The notes beneath the pieces were generated by a model. It searched no databases and had not been told where the DNA came from. It saw nothing but the letters and a program-made list of their open reading frames with translations. Below, piece by piece: positions 44,841-51,641 of a DNA stretch of 51,641 nucleotides. Source of the stretch: Terriglobales bacterium (lineage in GTDB: Bacteria > Acidobacteriota > Terriglobia > Terriglobales > Acidobacteriaceae); NCBI GenBank assembly GCA_030038475.1, contig JASHOU010000060.1, positions 1-51,641 on the forward strand. Direction: 5' to 3'. Within the stretch, counting starts at the first letter, position 1. Each line of letters starts with the position of its first letter. The translations under genes and the position numbers were made by a program.

Positions 44841-46502
44841 ATGAAGCTCACAGCCAAAACTCTTTTGCTGATTCTGTCGTTGTATCCAGCTGCGACCCTG
44901 GTCGCGCAAGCTCAAGTCAAACCGAAGTCGTCAGCCTTCCCCTCGCAGATCCAACACGTGGTCGTGATTTTTCAGGAAAACCGCACGCCCGATAATCTGT
45001 TTCACTTTTTGCCGTCGCAATGCACCATTCCATCGGGAGCGAGTGGGCTTGCTGCGTGCATGCCGAGCCCGGTGACCACCAGTTGCTATGACATTTCGCC
45101 CTGCGGCCTATCGAACGAGTCGGGCAGTCCGTTGCCGGTCACGCTGACAGCAGTCCCGTTGTCGGGTAGCACCGATCCAAGCCACGCTCATACGGCCTGG
45201 AATCAGATGTGCGACCCGGATCCGACGAATGGCTACGCTTGTAAGAACGACGGCGCGTGGCAGATCAAGCAGTCGGCAGGGGTCTCCAATCCGACTTCGT
45301 ATGCGTATGTGAGCAGCCCCAAGGTCACCAACTACGATGGCTCCAAGGGACACCTGCTCGATCCCTATATCACCTACGCGACTCAGTATGGCTGGGCAAA
45401 CTTCATGTACCAGACCAACCAGGGTCCCAGCTATCCCGCGCATCAGTTCATCTTCAGCGGGACGTCGGCGATCTCGGCAGCCAATGATGCCGCCTCGACC
45501 TTCATTTCGGAAAATTACAAAAACAACAAAAATGGAGTGGGTTGTCTGGCTGGGGCGAAAACAACCACGACGCAAATTTCTCCCCTGCTCGGCACTCTCG
45601 GCGCGAATTGCACGGCTTACGACAATAACTCGGTCGAGGAATGCCTCTTCACCAATACGGCGCTGACCAAAAGCAACCCGGTTGGCAGTTTCTGCGACAC
45701 CAAGCCCAACATGGGAGAAGTGCTCGACGGCCAGAATGTTACTTGGAAATACTATGCGCCCTCTGCCGGTTCTATCTGGACGGCGCCGAACTCCATTCAG
45801 GATATCTGCGTGCCGCAATTCTCCAACCCGCCAAAGAATACGCTGCTCGAGTGTACGGGCACGGAGTGGAACGCTAACGTCGACCTCAACCTCAAAGGCG
45901 CCGACGTTTTGAACGACATTACCAACTGCAACCTGGCGAGCGTGAGCTGGATAATTCCGGATGGAACGTGGTCGGACCATGCGGGGCTTGGCGACAAATA
46001 CGGTCCTTCGTGGGTAACTGCGATCATCAATGAGATCGGCCAGAACCCGCCTTGCACCTCGGGAATCGATAATGGTCAGACGTTTTGGAACAACACAGCC
46101 ATCATCGTTACCTGGGACGACTGGGGTGGATGGTCCGACAATCAACCGACGATCATCGAATCGGCACTCCCGTGCACTTCGAGCAACTGCCAGGGCGACT
46201 ATCAGCTCGGGTTCCGCGTACCGCTGGTGGTGGTTTCGGCTTACACGCCGGCGGATTACATCGACAATGGGAACTACGATTTCGGCAGCATCCTGCGCAC
46301 CATCGAAGGGATTTACGGCATACCCGAGGGCACGATGGGCTTGGCGGATGCGCGCTCGACGACCGATCTGAGCAACTTCTTCACGGGTTCGGCTCGCACG
46401 TACACATTCGTCCCGGCCGTCGAGCCTCCCAGCTACTTCCTGGGAGAAGAGGCGCAAAAAGGCGCTCCGGTTCCGCCGGATGATGACGGGGATGATGACT
46501 AG
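44841..46502 (+). CDS. secreted phosphoesterase (PF04185 type), related to 3499-5223
   Basis: The 553-residue product has a Sec signal peptide (LLLILSLYPAATLVAQAQ, about 8-25) and then the phosphoesterase domain directly: VVVIFQENRTPDNLF near 40-54 and WDDWGGWSDNQPT in the C-terminal part. It lacks the lipobox and Ig-like domain of the enzyme at 3499-5223. Six or more extra Cys (for example PSQCTIP, TSCYDISPCG, CDPDPTNGYAC) suggest disulfides, unlike the Cys-poor homologue. GGGAGGA lies 5 bases before the ATG. The C-terminus is acidic (PPDDDGDDD). Two divergent copies may hydrolyse different phosphoesters. Confidence 0.85.
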   Translation: MKLTAKTLLLILSLYPAATLVAQAQVKPKSSAFPSQIQHVVVIFQENRTPDNLFHFLPSQCTIPSGASGLAACMPSPVTTSCYDISPCGLSNESGSPLPVTLTAVPLSGSTDPSHAHTAWNQMCDPDPTNGYACKNDGAWQIKQSAGVSNPTSYAYVSSPKVTNYDGSKGHLLDPYITYATQYGWANFMYQTNQGPSYPAHQFIFSGTSAISAANDAASTFISENYKNNKNGVGCLAGAKTTTTQISPLLGTLGANCTAYDNNSVEECLFTNTALTKSNPVGSFCDTKPNMGEVLDGQNVTWKYYAPSAGSIWTAPNSIQDICVPQFSNPPKNTLLECTGTEWNANVDLNLKGADVLNDITNCNLASVSWIIPDGTWSDHAGLGDKYGPSWVTAIINEIGQNPPCTSGIDNGQTFWNNTAIIVTWDDWGGWSDNQPTIIESALPCTSSNCQGDYQLGFRVPLVVVSAYTPADYIDNGNYDFGSILRTIEGIYGIPEGTMGLADARSTTDLSNFFTGSARTYTFVPAVEPPSYFLGEEAQKGAPVPPDDDGDDD

Positions 46503-46523
46503 TGAAATGATGAGGCAATTACG

Positions 46524-46583
46524 GATCTGACACCTAACGCCTAACAAGACTCTGCTTTTCCTGAGACCTGAGACCTGACACTT
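46524..46583. repeat. heptad repeats after the second phosphoesterase
   Basis: TGACACC, TAACGCC, TAACAAG, and after a spacer CTGAGACC, TGAGACC, TGACACT. They lie directly downstream of the stop codon. Two more copies with some changes (CGACACC, TGAGGTC) are seen near 46762-46776. Confidence 0.5.
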
Positions 46584-46600
46584 GCTGTTCTGCCTTTTTC

Positions 46601-46619
46601 ATCACAAATTTATTGTGAT
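46601..46619. promoter_or_regulatory. 19-bp palindrome upstream of the sigma-54 regulator
   Basis: ATCACAA (46601-46607) and TTGTGAT (46613-46619) are perfect inverted repeats with 5 bases between them, a classic symmetric operator layout like that of HTH dimers. It lies 258 bases before the response regulator gene and 99 bases after the phosphoesterase, in an otherwise gene-free stretch (46503-46876). The binding protein is unknown. Confidence 0.5.
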
Positions 46620-46876
46620 GGCTCGCACTTAGCGGCAATTCGTTTCGCTCTACACTTTTCCCAATGAGGTTTGCCCGAGATTCATTCGCGGAAAAGTTGG
46701 GCGCAGTTTTTCCCAGCCTGGAATTCAAGCGAGATTTTCAGCCTCAAAGATTTCTGCTTCCCGACACCTGAGGTCTGCAACCAAAGACCGCACGCGCGCG
46801 GCACCGAACGCGGAACATCTGAATTCAATCTCGAAGATTCAAACTCGATCTTCAATTCGAGCCGGAGAGATTCGCC

Positions 46877-48292
46877 ATGTTAGCAACATCGAGCGCCAGC
46901 GTCCTCAACCACAGCCGTCCGCCCCAGATCGAGGGCGCGAATTTCCTGAACCTGCTGATCGTCGACGACGACCGCAACATCCGCGATGCCTGCCGCGAGG
47001 TGGCGCAGTCGCTGGGATTCAGCACCCAGGTGGCGGAATCTCCGGAGCAGGCTTACCGCGTGCTCGACAGCTTCTCAACCGACGCGGTGCTGCTCGACTT
47101 CCGGCCGGGAGCGGGCGGCCTGGAAGCCCTGCATACCATCAAGAAGCATCGCGCCGACGCGGTGGTTGTGGTGGTCACCGGCCATGGCACGGTGCAGTCG
47201 GCGGTGCAGGCCATGAAAGATGGCGCCTACGACTACGTCACCAAACCCTTCAGCATGGAAGAATTGCGCCTGCTGCTGGAGCGGGTAGCGGGTCATTTGC
47301 GGCTGAAGACGGAAAACCGCGTGCTGCGAGAGACGATCAAATCGCGGCAGGGATACGGCAACCTTATTGGCCGCGCGCCGGAGATGGAGAAGCTCTACCG
47401 CATCATCGCCAAAGCCGGGCAAAGCTCGCATCCAGTGCTGATTCTGGGCGAGAGCGGCACGGGCAAGGAGCTGGCGGCGAAGTCGATCCATTTTGCCGGC
47501 ATCTTCCGCAACAAGCCGTTTATTCCCGTCGATTGCGGATCGCTTGTGCCAACGCTGATCGAAAGCGAATTATTCGGGCACGTGCGCGGAGCCTTCACCG
47601 GCGCAACCAATGCCAAAGACGGCCTTCTCTCTATTGCCGACGGGGGCACAGTGTTTCTCGATGAAATCGGCGAGCTGCCCACCGATCTCCAGGCAAAACT
47701 GTTGCGCGCGATTCAGGAAAAGGAAATCCGCCCGGTCGGCAGCGTGCGCCGCGTGCCGATCAACGTGCGCATTCTGGCCGCGACCAATCGCGATCTGGAG
47801 CGGTTGGTGACCGAGGGCACGTTCCGCCGCGATCTTTTTTTTCGTCTTAACGTGCTCACCCTGCGCATCCCGCCGCTGCGCGAGCGCCGGCAGGACATTC
47901 CGCTGCTGGCGGCACATTTTCTGGAACGCATCGGCCGCGACGCGGGACTGGAAAAGACCATCTCCGATGAGGCGCTCAAGGGGTTGCTCGCTTACGACTG
48001 GCCAGGCAATGTGCGCGAACTGGAAAACTCGCTGGAGCGGGCGTGCGCGCTGAGCAGCGGGAACGAAATTCAAATGCGCGACCTGCCCACCCATATTTAC
48101 GGTGCACCGGTCGAAAAGATAACCAGCAGCCAGCCGTCGAATGGCATCGTCCCAATCGCCGAACTGGAGAAACAAACGATTCTCAATGCGCTGGCGCAGG
48201 TGAACGGAGACAAGATGCTGGCGGCGCGCTTGCTTGGCATTGGTAAAACCACGCTCTATCGCAAGCTGAAAGAATATGAGTCTCAAAATTGA
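46877..48292 (+). CDS. sigma-54-dependent response regulator
   Basis: The 471-residue protein has an N-terminal tail, then a receiver (D30-D32, D74, T101, K123). The receiver loop after D74 (FRPGAGGLEAL) lacks the usual L-P-x-M/D-G pattern. The AAA+ domain has Walker A GESGTGKE (191-198), GAFTGA (238-243) and LDEIGE (261-266). The Fis-type helix-turn-helix is at the C-terminus (LAARLLGIGKTTLYRKL). It leads the signalling cluster with the pseudo-receiver protein and the ETR1-like kinase downstream. Confidence 0.88.
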   Translation: MLATSSASVLNHSRPPQIEGANFLNLLIVDDDRNIRDACREVAQSLGFSTQVAESPEQAYRVLDSFSTDAVLLDFRPGAGGLEALHTIKKHRADAVVVVVTGHGTVQSAVQAMKDGAYDYVTKPFSMEELRLLLERVAGHLRLKTENRVLRETIKSRQGYGNLIGRAPEMEKLYRIIAKAGQSSHPVLILGESGTGKELAAKSIHFAGIFRNKPFIPVDCGSLVPTLIESELFGHVRGAFTGATNAKDGLLSIADGGTVFLDEIGELPTDLQAKLLRAIQEKEIRPVGSVRRVPINVRILAATNRDLERLVTEGTFRRDLFFRLNVLTLRIPPLRERRQDIPLLAAHFLERIGRDAGLEKTISDEALKGLLAYDWPGNVRELENSLERACALSSGNEIQMRDLPTHIYGAPVEKITSSQPSNGIVPIAELEKQTILNALAQVNGDKMLAARLLGIGKTTLYRKLKEYESQN

Positions 48293-48301
48293 CCAAAGAG
48301 G

Positions 48302-48409
48302 ATGAAAGCCGTGCCAGAACAGGATTTTCGGCGCAAGCCGATTCGTCAAGCTATTGATTTTCGAGGCGACAAACAAATGGCCCGGAAAGTGCCTACGGAT
48401 TCCGCATGA
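48302..48409 (+). CDS. possible 35-codon reading frame overlapping the next gene
   Basis: ATG 48302 opens a 35-codon frame (basic, MKAVPEQDFRRKPIRQ and onward) whose TGA stop overlaps the ATG of the next gene in an ATGA arrangement, typical of translational coupling. GAGG directly precedes the ATG, which is too close for a good Shine-Dalgarno. It may be a real micropeptide or a leader frame that couples translation of the gene at 48406. Confidence 0.35.
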   Translation: MKAVPEQDFRRKPIRQAIDFRGDKQMARKVPTDSA

Positions 48410-48927
48410 TTCTACTTGTAACGCCGAGCGAACGCGCCGGCGAGTGCGCGGCGGCGCTGCATGAGGCTACAGGCGAGGCGATCACCGTTTCCGCGGGGCT
48501 GGCGCGGGCGACGACATTGTTGCGCGCGGATTCCTATCTGGCGGTGGTGCTCGATCAATATCTGCTCGAGACCGCTCCGGATGAAGCCGCGAGCACGCTG
48601 CAGCACGTGGGCACGGCCATTCCAGTGCAGGTGAATCTGGCGATCAGCGGGCTCGATCGACTGGTGCGGGAGGTGCGGACCGCGCTCGAGCGCCGCGAGC
48701 GCGAGGAAGCACGCGCCACGCAAGCCGCGATGGCGAAAGTGCACAGCGAACTGAGTAGCACCGTCACCGCGCTGCTGCTCTCAACCGAATTGGCCTGCGA
48801 TTCCAAGGGTCTGCCGCCGGCGGCCGCGGAAAAGATGGATTCCGTGCTCCAACTGGTGAAGAAGCTGCGCAGGCAGCTCGAAAACGCGAGCTCAACCGAA
48901 GAGGCCGAGAAAGCTGTGGGTGCCTAG
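48406..48927 (+). CDS. degenerate receiver plus DHp-like protein
   Basis: The 173-residue product looks like a receiver domain (1-85: MILLVTPSERAGEC, with D50 in VVLDQYLLE in the phosphoacceptor position) followed by a two-helix DHp-like hairpin (95-160: AMAKVHSELSSTVTALLLS). The early acidic pair and Lys of a receiver are missing. In the DHp motif the usual phospho-His position is a Ser, with H113 one residue before it. There is no ATPase domain. It is thus a possible pseudo-receiver or scaffold for the kinase downstream or the sigma-54 regulator upstream. ATG 48406 overlaps the small frame before it. Confidence 0.7.
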   Translation: MILLVTPSERAGECAAALHEATGEAITVSAGLARATTLLRADSYLAVVLDQYLLETAPDEAASTLQHVGTAIPVQVNLAISGLDRLVREVRTALERREREEARATQAAMAKVHSELSSTVTALLLSTELACDSKGLPPAAAEKMDSVLQLVKKLRRQLENASSTEEAEKAVGA

Positions 48928-49028
48928 CGGCGCATCCCTTCACTACGTCCCTAAGTAACTCGTCTTCCAGTAACTCGCCTCGCCTCACACGACCGGCCAC
49001 ATCTTGCCGATAACACCTCCGGCAACTC

Positions 49029-51641
49029 ATGGGGTTCTTCCAATCGTTGTTTTCTGACTTCATGTTTTCTCCCGACTTCATGCCGCATGGCTTCTGCTAC
49101 CTGTGGCAGCCGGGAATGGTATGGCTGCACGTTATCTCGGATGGCCTGATTGCGTTCTCTTATTACTGCATTCCCGTCATTCTCATCTACTTCATGCGGA
49201 AGAATCACGACCGACCCCTGAATACAATTTTCTGCATGTTCGCTGCTTTCGTTCTGGCGTGTGGAACGACCCATGTAATGGAAATCTGGAACGTCTGGCA
49301 TGGCAGTTATCTGCTAGCTGGCGTCATTAAGGCGATCACTGCCGTTGTATCCATTGTGACAGCGGCTATGCTGATAACTTTGGTGCCCCGAGTACTTTCC
49401 TTACGTCGGCAGATTCAGCAGCTAGGCGCGGACGTAACCGAGCGCAAGCGGATTGAAGCGGTACTGAAGGAAAGCCTGGCCACCACCGAAGCGGCCCTTC
49501 GCGATCTGGCCGATCAGAAGTTCGCTCTCGATCAACATGCCATCGTTGCCATAACCGACGTCGAGGGCACGATTACATATGCGAACGACAAATTCTGCGC
49601 CATCAGCCAGTATTCCAGGGAAGAACTGATTGGTCAGAATCACCGCATCCTCAATTCGGGCCACCATTCCCGGGATTTTTTCCGGCAGATGTACCGCACG
49701 ATCGCGCACGGGGAAGTTTGGCGGGGGGAAATCCGCAACCGAGCCAAAGATGGCTCGTACTACTGGGTGGACACAACGATAATTCCATTCCTGGGGCCGA
49801 GTGGCAGGCCGCGGCAGTATGTCGCCATACGCACGGATGTTACCGAGTTCAAAGTAATGCAGGAGATGCGGAGCCGCTTCGCGGCGCTGGTGGAATCGAG
49901 CGATGACGCGATTATTGGCAAAGCTCTTGACGGGACCATCACCGCGTGGAATGCAGGCGCCGAGGGACTGTTCGGCTACAAAGCCAGCGAAATTGTCGGG
50001 AGGCCCATGCTTACGCTTGTGCCGAAGGATCGCACAAAGGAAGTAGTGGAGGTCCTGGCACGGATCAGGCAGGGGCAGAAGGTGCGGCATTTGGAAACCG
50101 TGCGTTTGCGCAAGGATGGTGGGCAAGTTGATGTCGCAGTAACGATTTCTCCCATTCGCGACGTTACGGGCGCCGTTGCCGGCGCATCGGTAGTTGCCCG
50201 CGACATTGGCGAGCGCAAGCGGGCGGGGGAGAAATTGCGTGCAAGCGAGGAGCTATTCCGGCTCTTCGTCGAACAGGCGCCAGCGGCACTGGCCATGTTC
50301 GACCGGGAAATGCGCTACGTGCACGTGACCCAGCGCTGGCGCACCGACTATGGCCTGGGCGATATCGACCTGCGCGGCCGGTCGCACTACGAAGTCTTTC
50401 CCAATCTTCCCGAGCGCTGGCGGGAGGCGCATCGCCGTGGGCTGCGCGGCGAAACCCTGCATTCGGAAAATGACCGCGTTGAATTGGCGGGAAGCCGCGC
50501 GCAGTGGGTTCGCTGGGAAGTTCGCCCCTGGTACGACAAAAGTGGGGCCGTGGGTGGAGTGGTGATCTTCACCGAGGACGTTACCGAACGCCATCAGGCG
50601 GAAAAACAACTGGCCGACCAGACCGAAGAACTAGGGCGGCAGGCGACTGAGCTGCTGCGGTCGCGGCAGGCGCTGCAAGAACAGGCGCTCATGCTGCAGT
50701 CGGTACTGGACAGCATGGCCGAAGGATTGGTCGCGGCCGACGAGCATGGAAAATTCATCCTCTGGAACGAGGCGGCGCAGAAAATCGTTGGCCTCGGTCC
50801 GGCGAATGTGCCCAGCAGCGCCTGGAGCAGCCACTATGGGGTGTTTACCTGGGACACGGTTACGCCCTTCCCAACCGAGCAGAATCCACTGGTGCGCGCC
50901 ATTCGCGGCGAGACAAGCAGTGCGGAAATGTTTCTAAGAAATGAGCGGATTCCGCAGGGAGTTTGGATCGAGAGCACCGGTAATCCCATAAGGGACAAGA
51001 ATGGCAAGCTGCGGGGCGGAGTGGTGGCGTTTCGCGACGTCAGCCAGCGGAGGGCCTATGTGGAGGAGATCCGAAGGCTGAACGAGGAACTGGAACTCAA
51101 GGTGATCGAGCGGACGAGCGAACTGGCCGCGGCCAACAAGGAACTGGAGTCGTTCAGTTACTCGGTATCGCACGACCTGCGCGCGCCTTTACGCCATATC
51201 AGCGGCTTTTCTCAGATGTTGGTGGAGGAATTCGGTCCCACACTCGATCCCCAGGCTAGGCAATATCTCAATCGCATCCAGGCTGGAACGCAGAAGATGG
51301 GGCTGCTGGTGGATGAACTGCTCAATCTGGCGCGGGTTGGCCGTCATGCCCTGCGCTTGCAGCCTGCGCGGTTGACGCCGATGGTCGCAGAAGTTGTAGC
51401 GATGCTCCATTCGGAGTGTGAAGGGCGAAACGTGAAATGGGTGATCCCAGAACTGCCGGAAGTGGAATGCGATCCGGTGCTGGTTAAGCAGATTTTTCAA
51501 AACCTGCTAACGAATGCGCTCAAGTTCACGCGGCCGCGAGCCGATGCGGTAATTGAGGTCGGTTTCGAGGACCAGGCAGAGAACGGAGAAACGGCTTTCA
51601 TGGTTCGAGACAACGGCGTCGGATTCGACATGCAATATGTC
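49029..51641 (+). CDS. ETR1-like ethylene-binding-domain histidine kinase with four PAS domains (3' end beyond window)
   Basis: The 871-codon open frame runs to the window edge. The first 120 residues have three hydrophobic segments that match the ETR1 ethylene-binding domain. D38, Y45, P49, C78 and H82 keep exactly the spacing of ETR1 D25, Y32, P36, C65 and H69, and the Cys/His pair (CGTTH) binds copper in ETR1. A coiled-coil with ERKRIEAVLKES follows. PAS domains lie at about 160-275, 278-400, 400-525 and 550-680, then HisKA with phospho-His in SYSVSHDLRAPL near 720 and the start of HATPase (FQNLLTNALKF). The ATG at 49029 is the first after an in-frame TAA; no strong Shine-Dalgarno is seen. 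Confidence 0.9.
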   Translation, partial: MGFFQSLFSDFMFSPDFMPHGFCYLWQPGMVWLHVISDGLIAFSYYCIPVILIYFMRKNHDRPLNTIFCMFAAFVLACGTTHVMEIWNVWHGSYLLAGVIKAITAVVSIVTAAMLITLVPRVLSLRRQIQQLGADVTERKRIEAVLKESLATTEAALRDLADQKFALDQHAIVAITDVEGTITYANDKFCAISQYSREELIGQNHRILNSGHHSRDFFRQMYRTIAHGEVWRGEIRNRAKDGSYYWVDTTIIPFLGPSGRPRQYVAIRTDVTEFKVMQEMRSRFAALVESSDDAIIGKALDGTITAWNAGAEGLFGYKASEIVGRPMLTLVPKDRTKEVVEVLARIRQGQKVRHLETVRLRKDGGQVDVAVTISPIRDVTGAVAGASVVARDIGERKRAGEKLRASEELFRLFVEQAPAALAMFDREMRYVHVTQRWRTDYGLGDIDLRGRSHYEVFPNLPERWREAHRRGLRGETLHSENDRVELAGSRAQWVRWEVRPWYDKSGAVGGVVIFTEDVTERHQAEKQLADQTEELGRQATELLRSRQALQEQALMLQSVLDSMAEGLVAADEHGKFILWNEAAQKIVGLGPANVPSSAWSSHYGVFTWDTVTPFPTEQNPLVRAIRGETSSAEMFLRNERIPQGVWIESTGNPIRDKNGKLRGGVVAFRDVSQRRAYVEEIRRLNEELELKVIERTSELAAANKELESFSYSVSHDLRAPLRHISGFSQMLVEEFGPTLDPQARQYLNRIQAGTQKMGLLVDELLNLARVGRHALRLQPARLTPMVAEVVAMLHSECEGRNVKWVIPELPEVECDPVLVKQIFQNLLTNALKFTRPRADAVIEVGFEDQAENGETAFMVRDNGVGFDMQYV

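Noticed and set aside
45108-46547. 479-codon antisense frame in the second phosphoesterase
   Set aside because: The sense frame has a signal peptide, ribosome-binding site and catalytic motifs; the antisense product is Arg-rich filler.
1-51641. CRISPR array
   Set aside because: The only tandem repeats are 7-bp and 15-18-bp arrays with no spacer-repeat alternation, and no cas gene is seen.

Overview
The window looks like a chromosomal piece of a Gram-negative, GC-rich soil-type bacterium. The best guess is Acidobacteriota, with moderate confidence and from gene content only. Gram-negative character follows from a Kdo-8-phosphate phosphatase (kdsC), an OmpA-type outer-membrane protein, a TonB-type protein, lipoproteins and many exported proteins. 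Small arrays of 7-bp repeats at gene ends, one of them inside a coding region, also mark the sequence.

Layout from left to right. 1-8.5 kb: a membrane protein cut by the window edge, an AtoE-type short-chain fatty acid transporter, a secreted coiled-coil protein, tRNA-Ala(GGC), a lipoprotein phosphoesterase, a TPR protein with two retropepsin-like domains, and a LytM (M23) peptidase. 8.6-18.3 kb: a full-length Lhr helicase diverging from kdsC, then a 2.4-kb unit holding twin membrane-protein genes and a transposase scrap between IS-like inverted ends, then a DoxX-like membrane protein and a TPR protein. 18.4-31 kb: a class A penicillin-binding protein, prolyl-tRNA synthetase, a large secreted zinc metalloprotease, a Tat-exported dienelactone-hydrolase-like protein, glgC, an orphan Phd-type antitoxin and a TetR regulator. 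31-44.8 kb: a CPBP membrane protease next to the TetR gene, a sialidase-type (Asp-box) repeat protein, an OmpA-like protein, a sigma-54 response regulator with a histidine kinase, a MocR regulator diverging from a three-gene operon (DUF1579, NIPSNAP, DUF1906), a TonB-like protein and a lipoprotein. 44.8-51.6 kb: a second phosphoesterase, a second sigma-54 response regulator, a degenerate receiver/DHp protein and a multi-PAS histidine kinase that leaves the window at its right edge.

The most striking gene is that last kinase. Its membrane N-terminus matches the plant/cyanobacterial ETR1 ethylene-binding domain: the Asp, Tyr, Pro, Cys and His positions keep exactly the ETR1 spacing. With the sigma-54 regulator and the pseudo-receiver protein just upstream, it forms a candidate gas- or copper-responsive signalling cluster. 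Other points of interest are 7-bp repeat arrays that have entered the lhr reading frame, an acidic pentapeptide repeat inserted into a kinase ATPase domain, IS-like ends around the twin membrane genes, and candidate operators for the MocR and TetR regulators.
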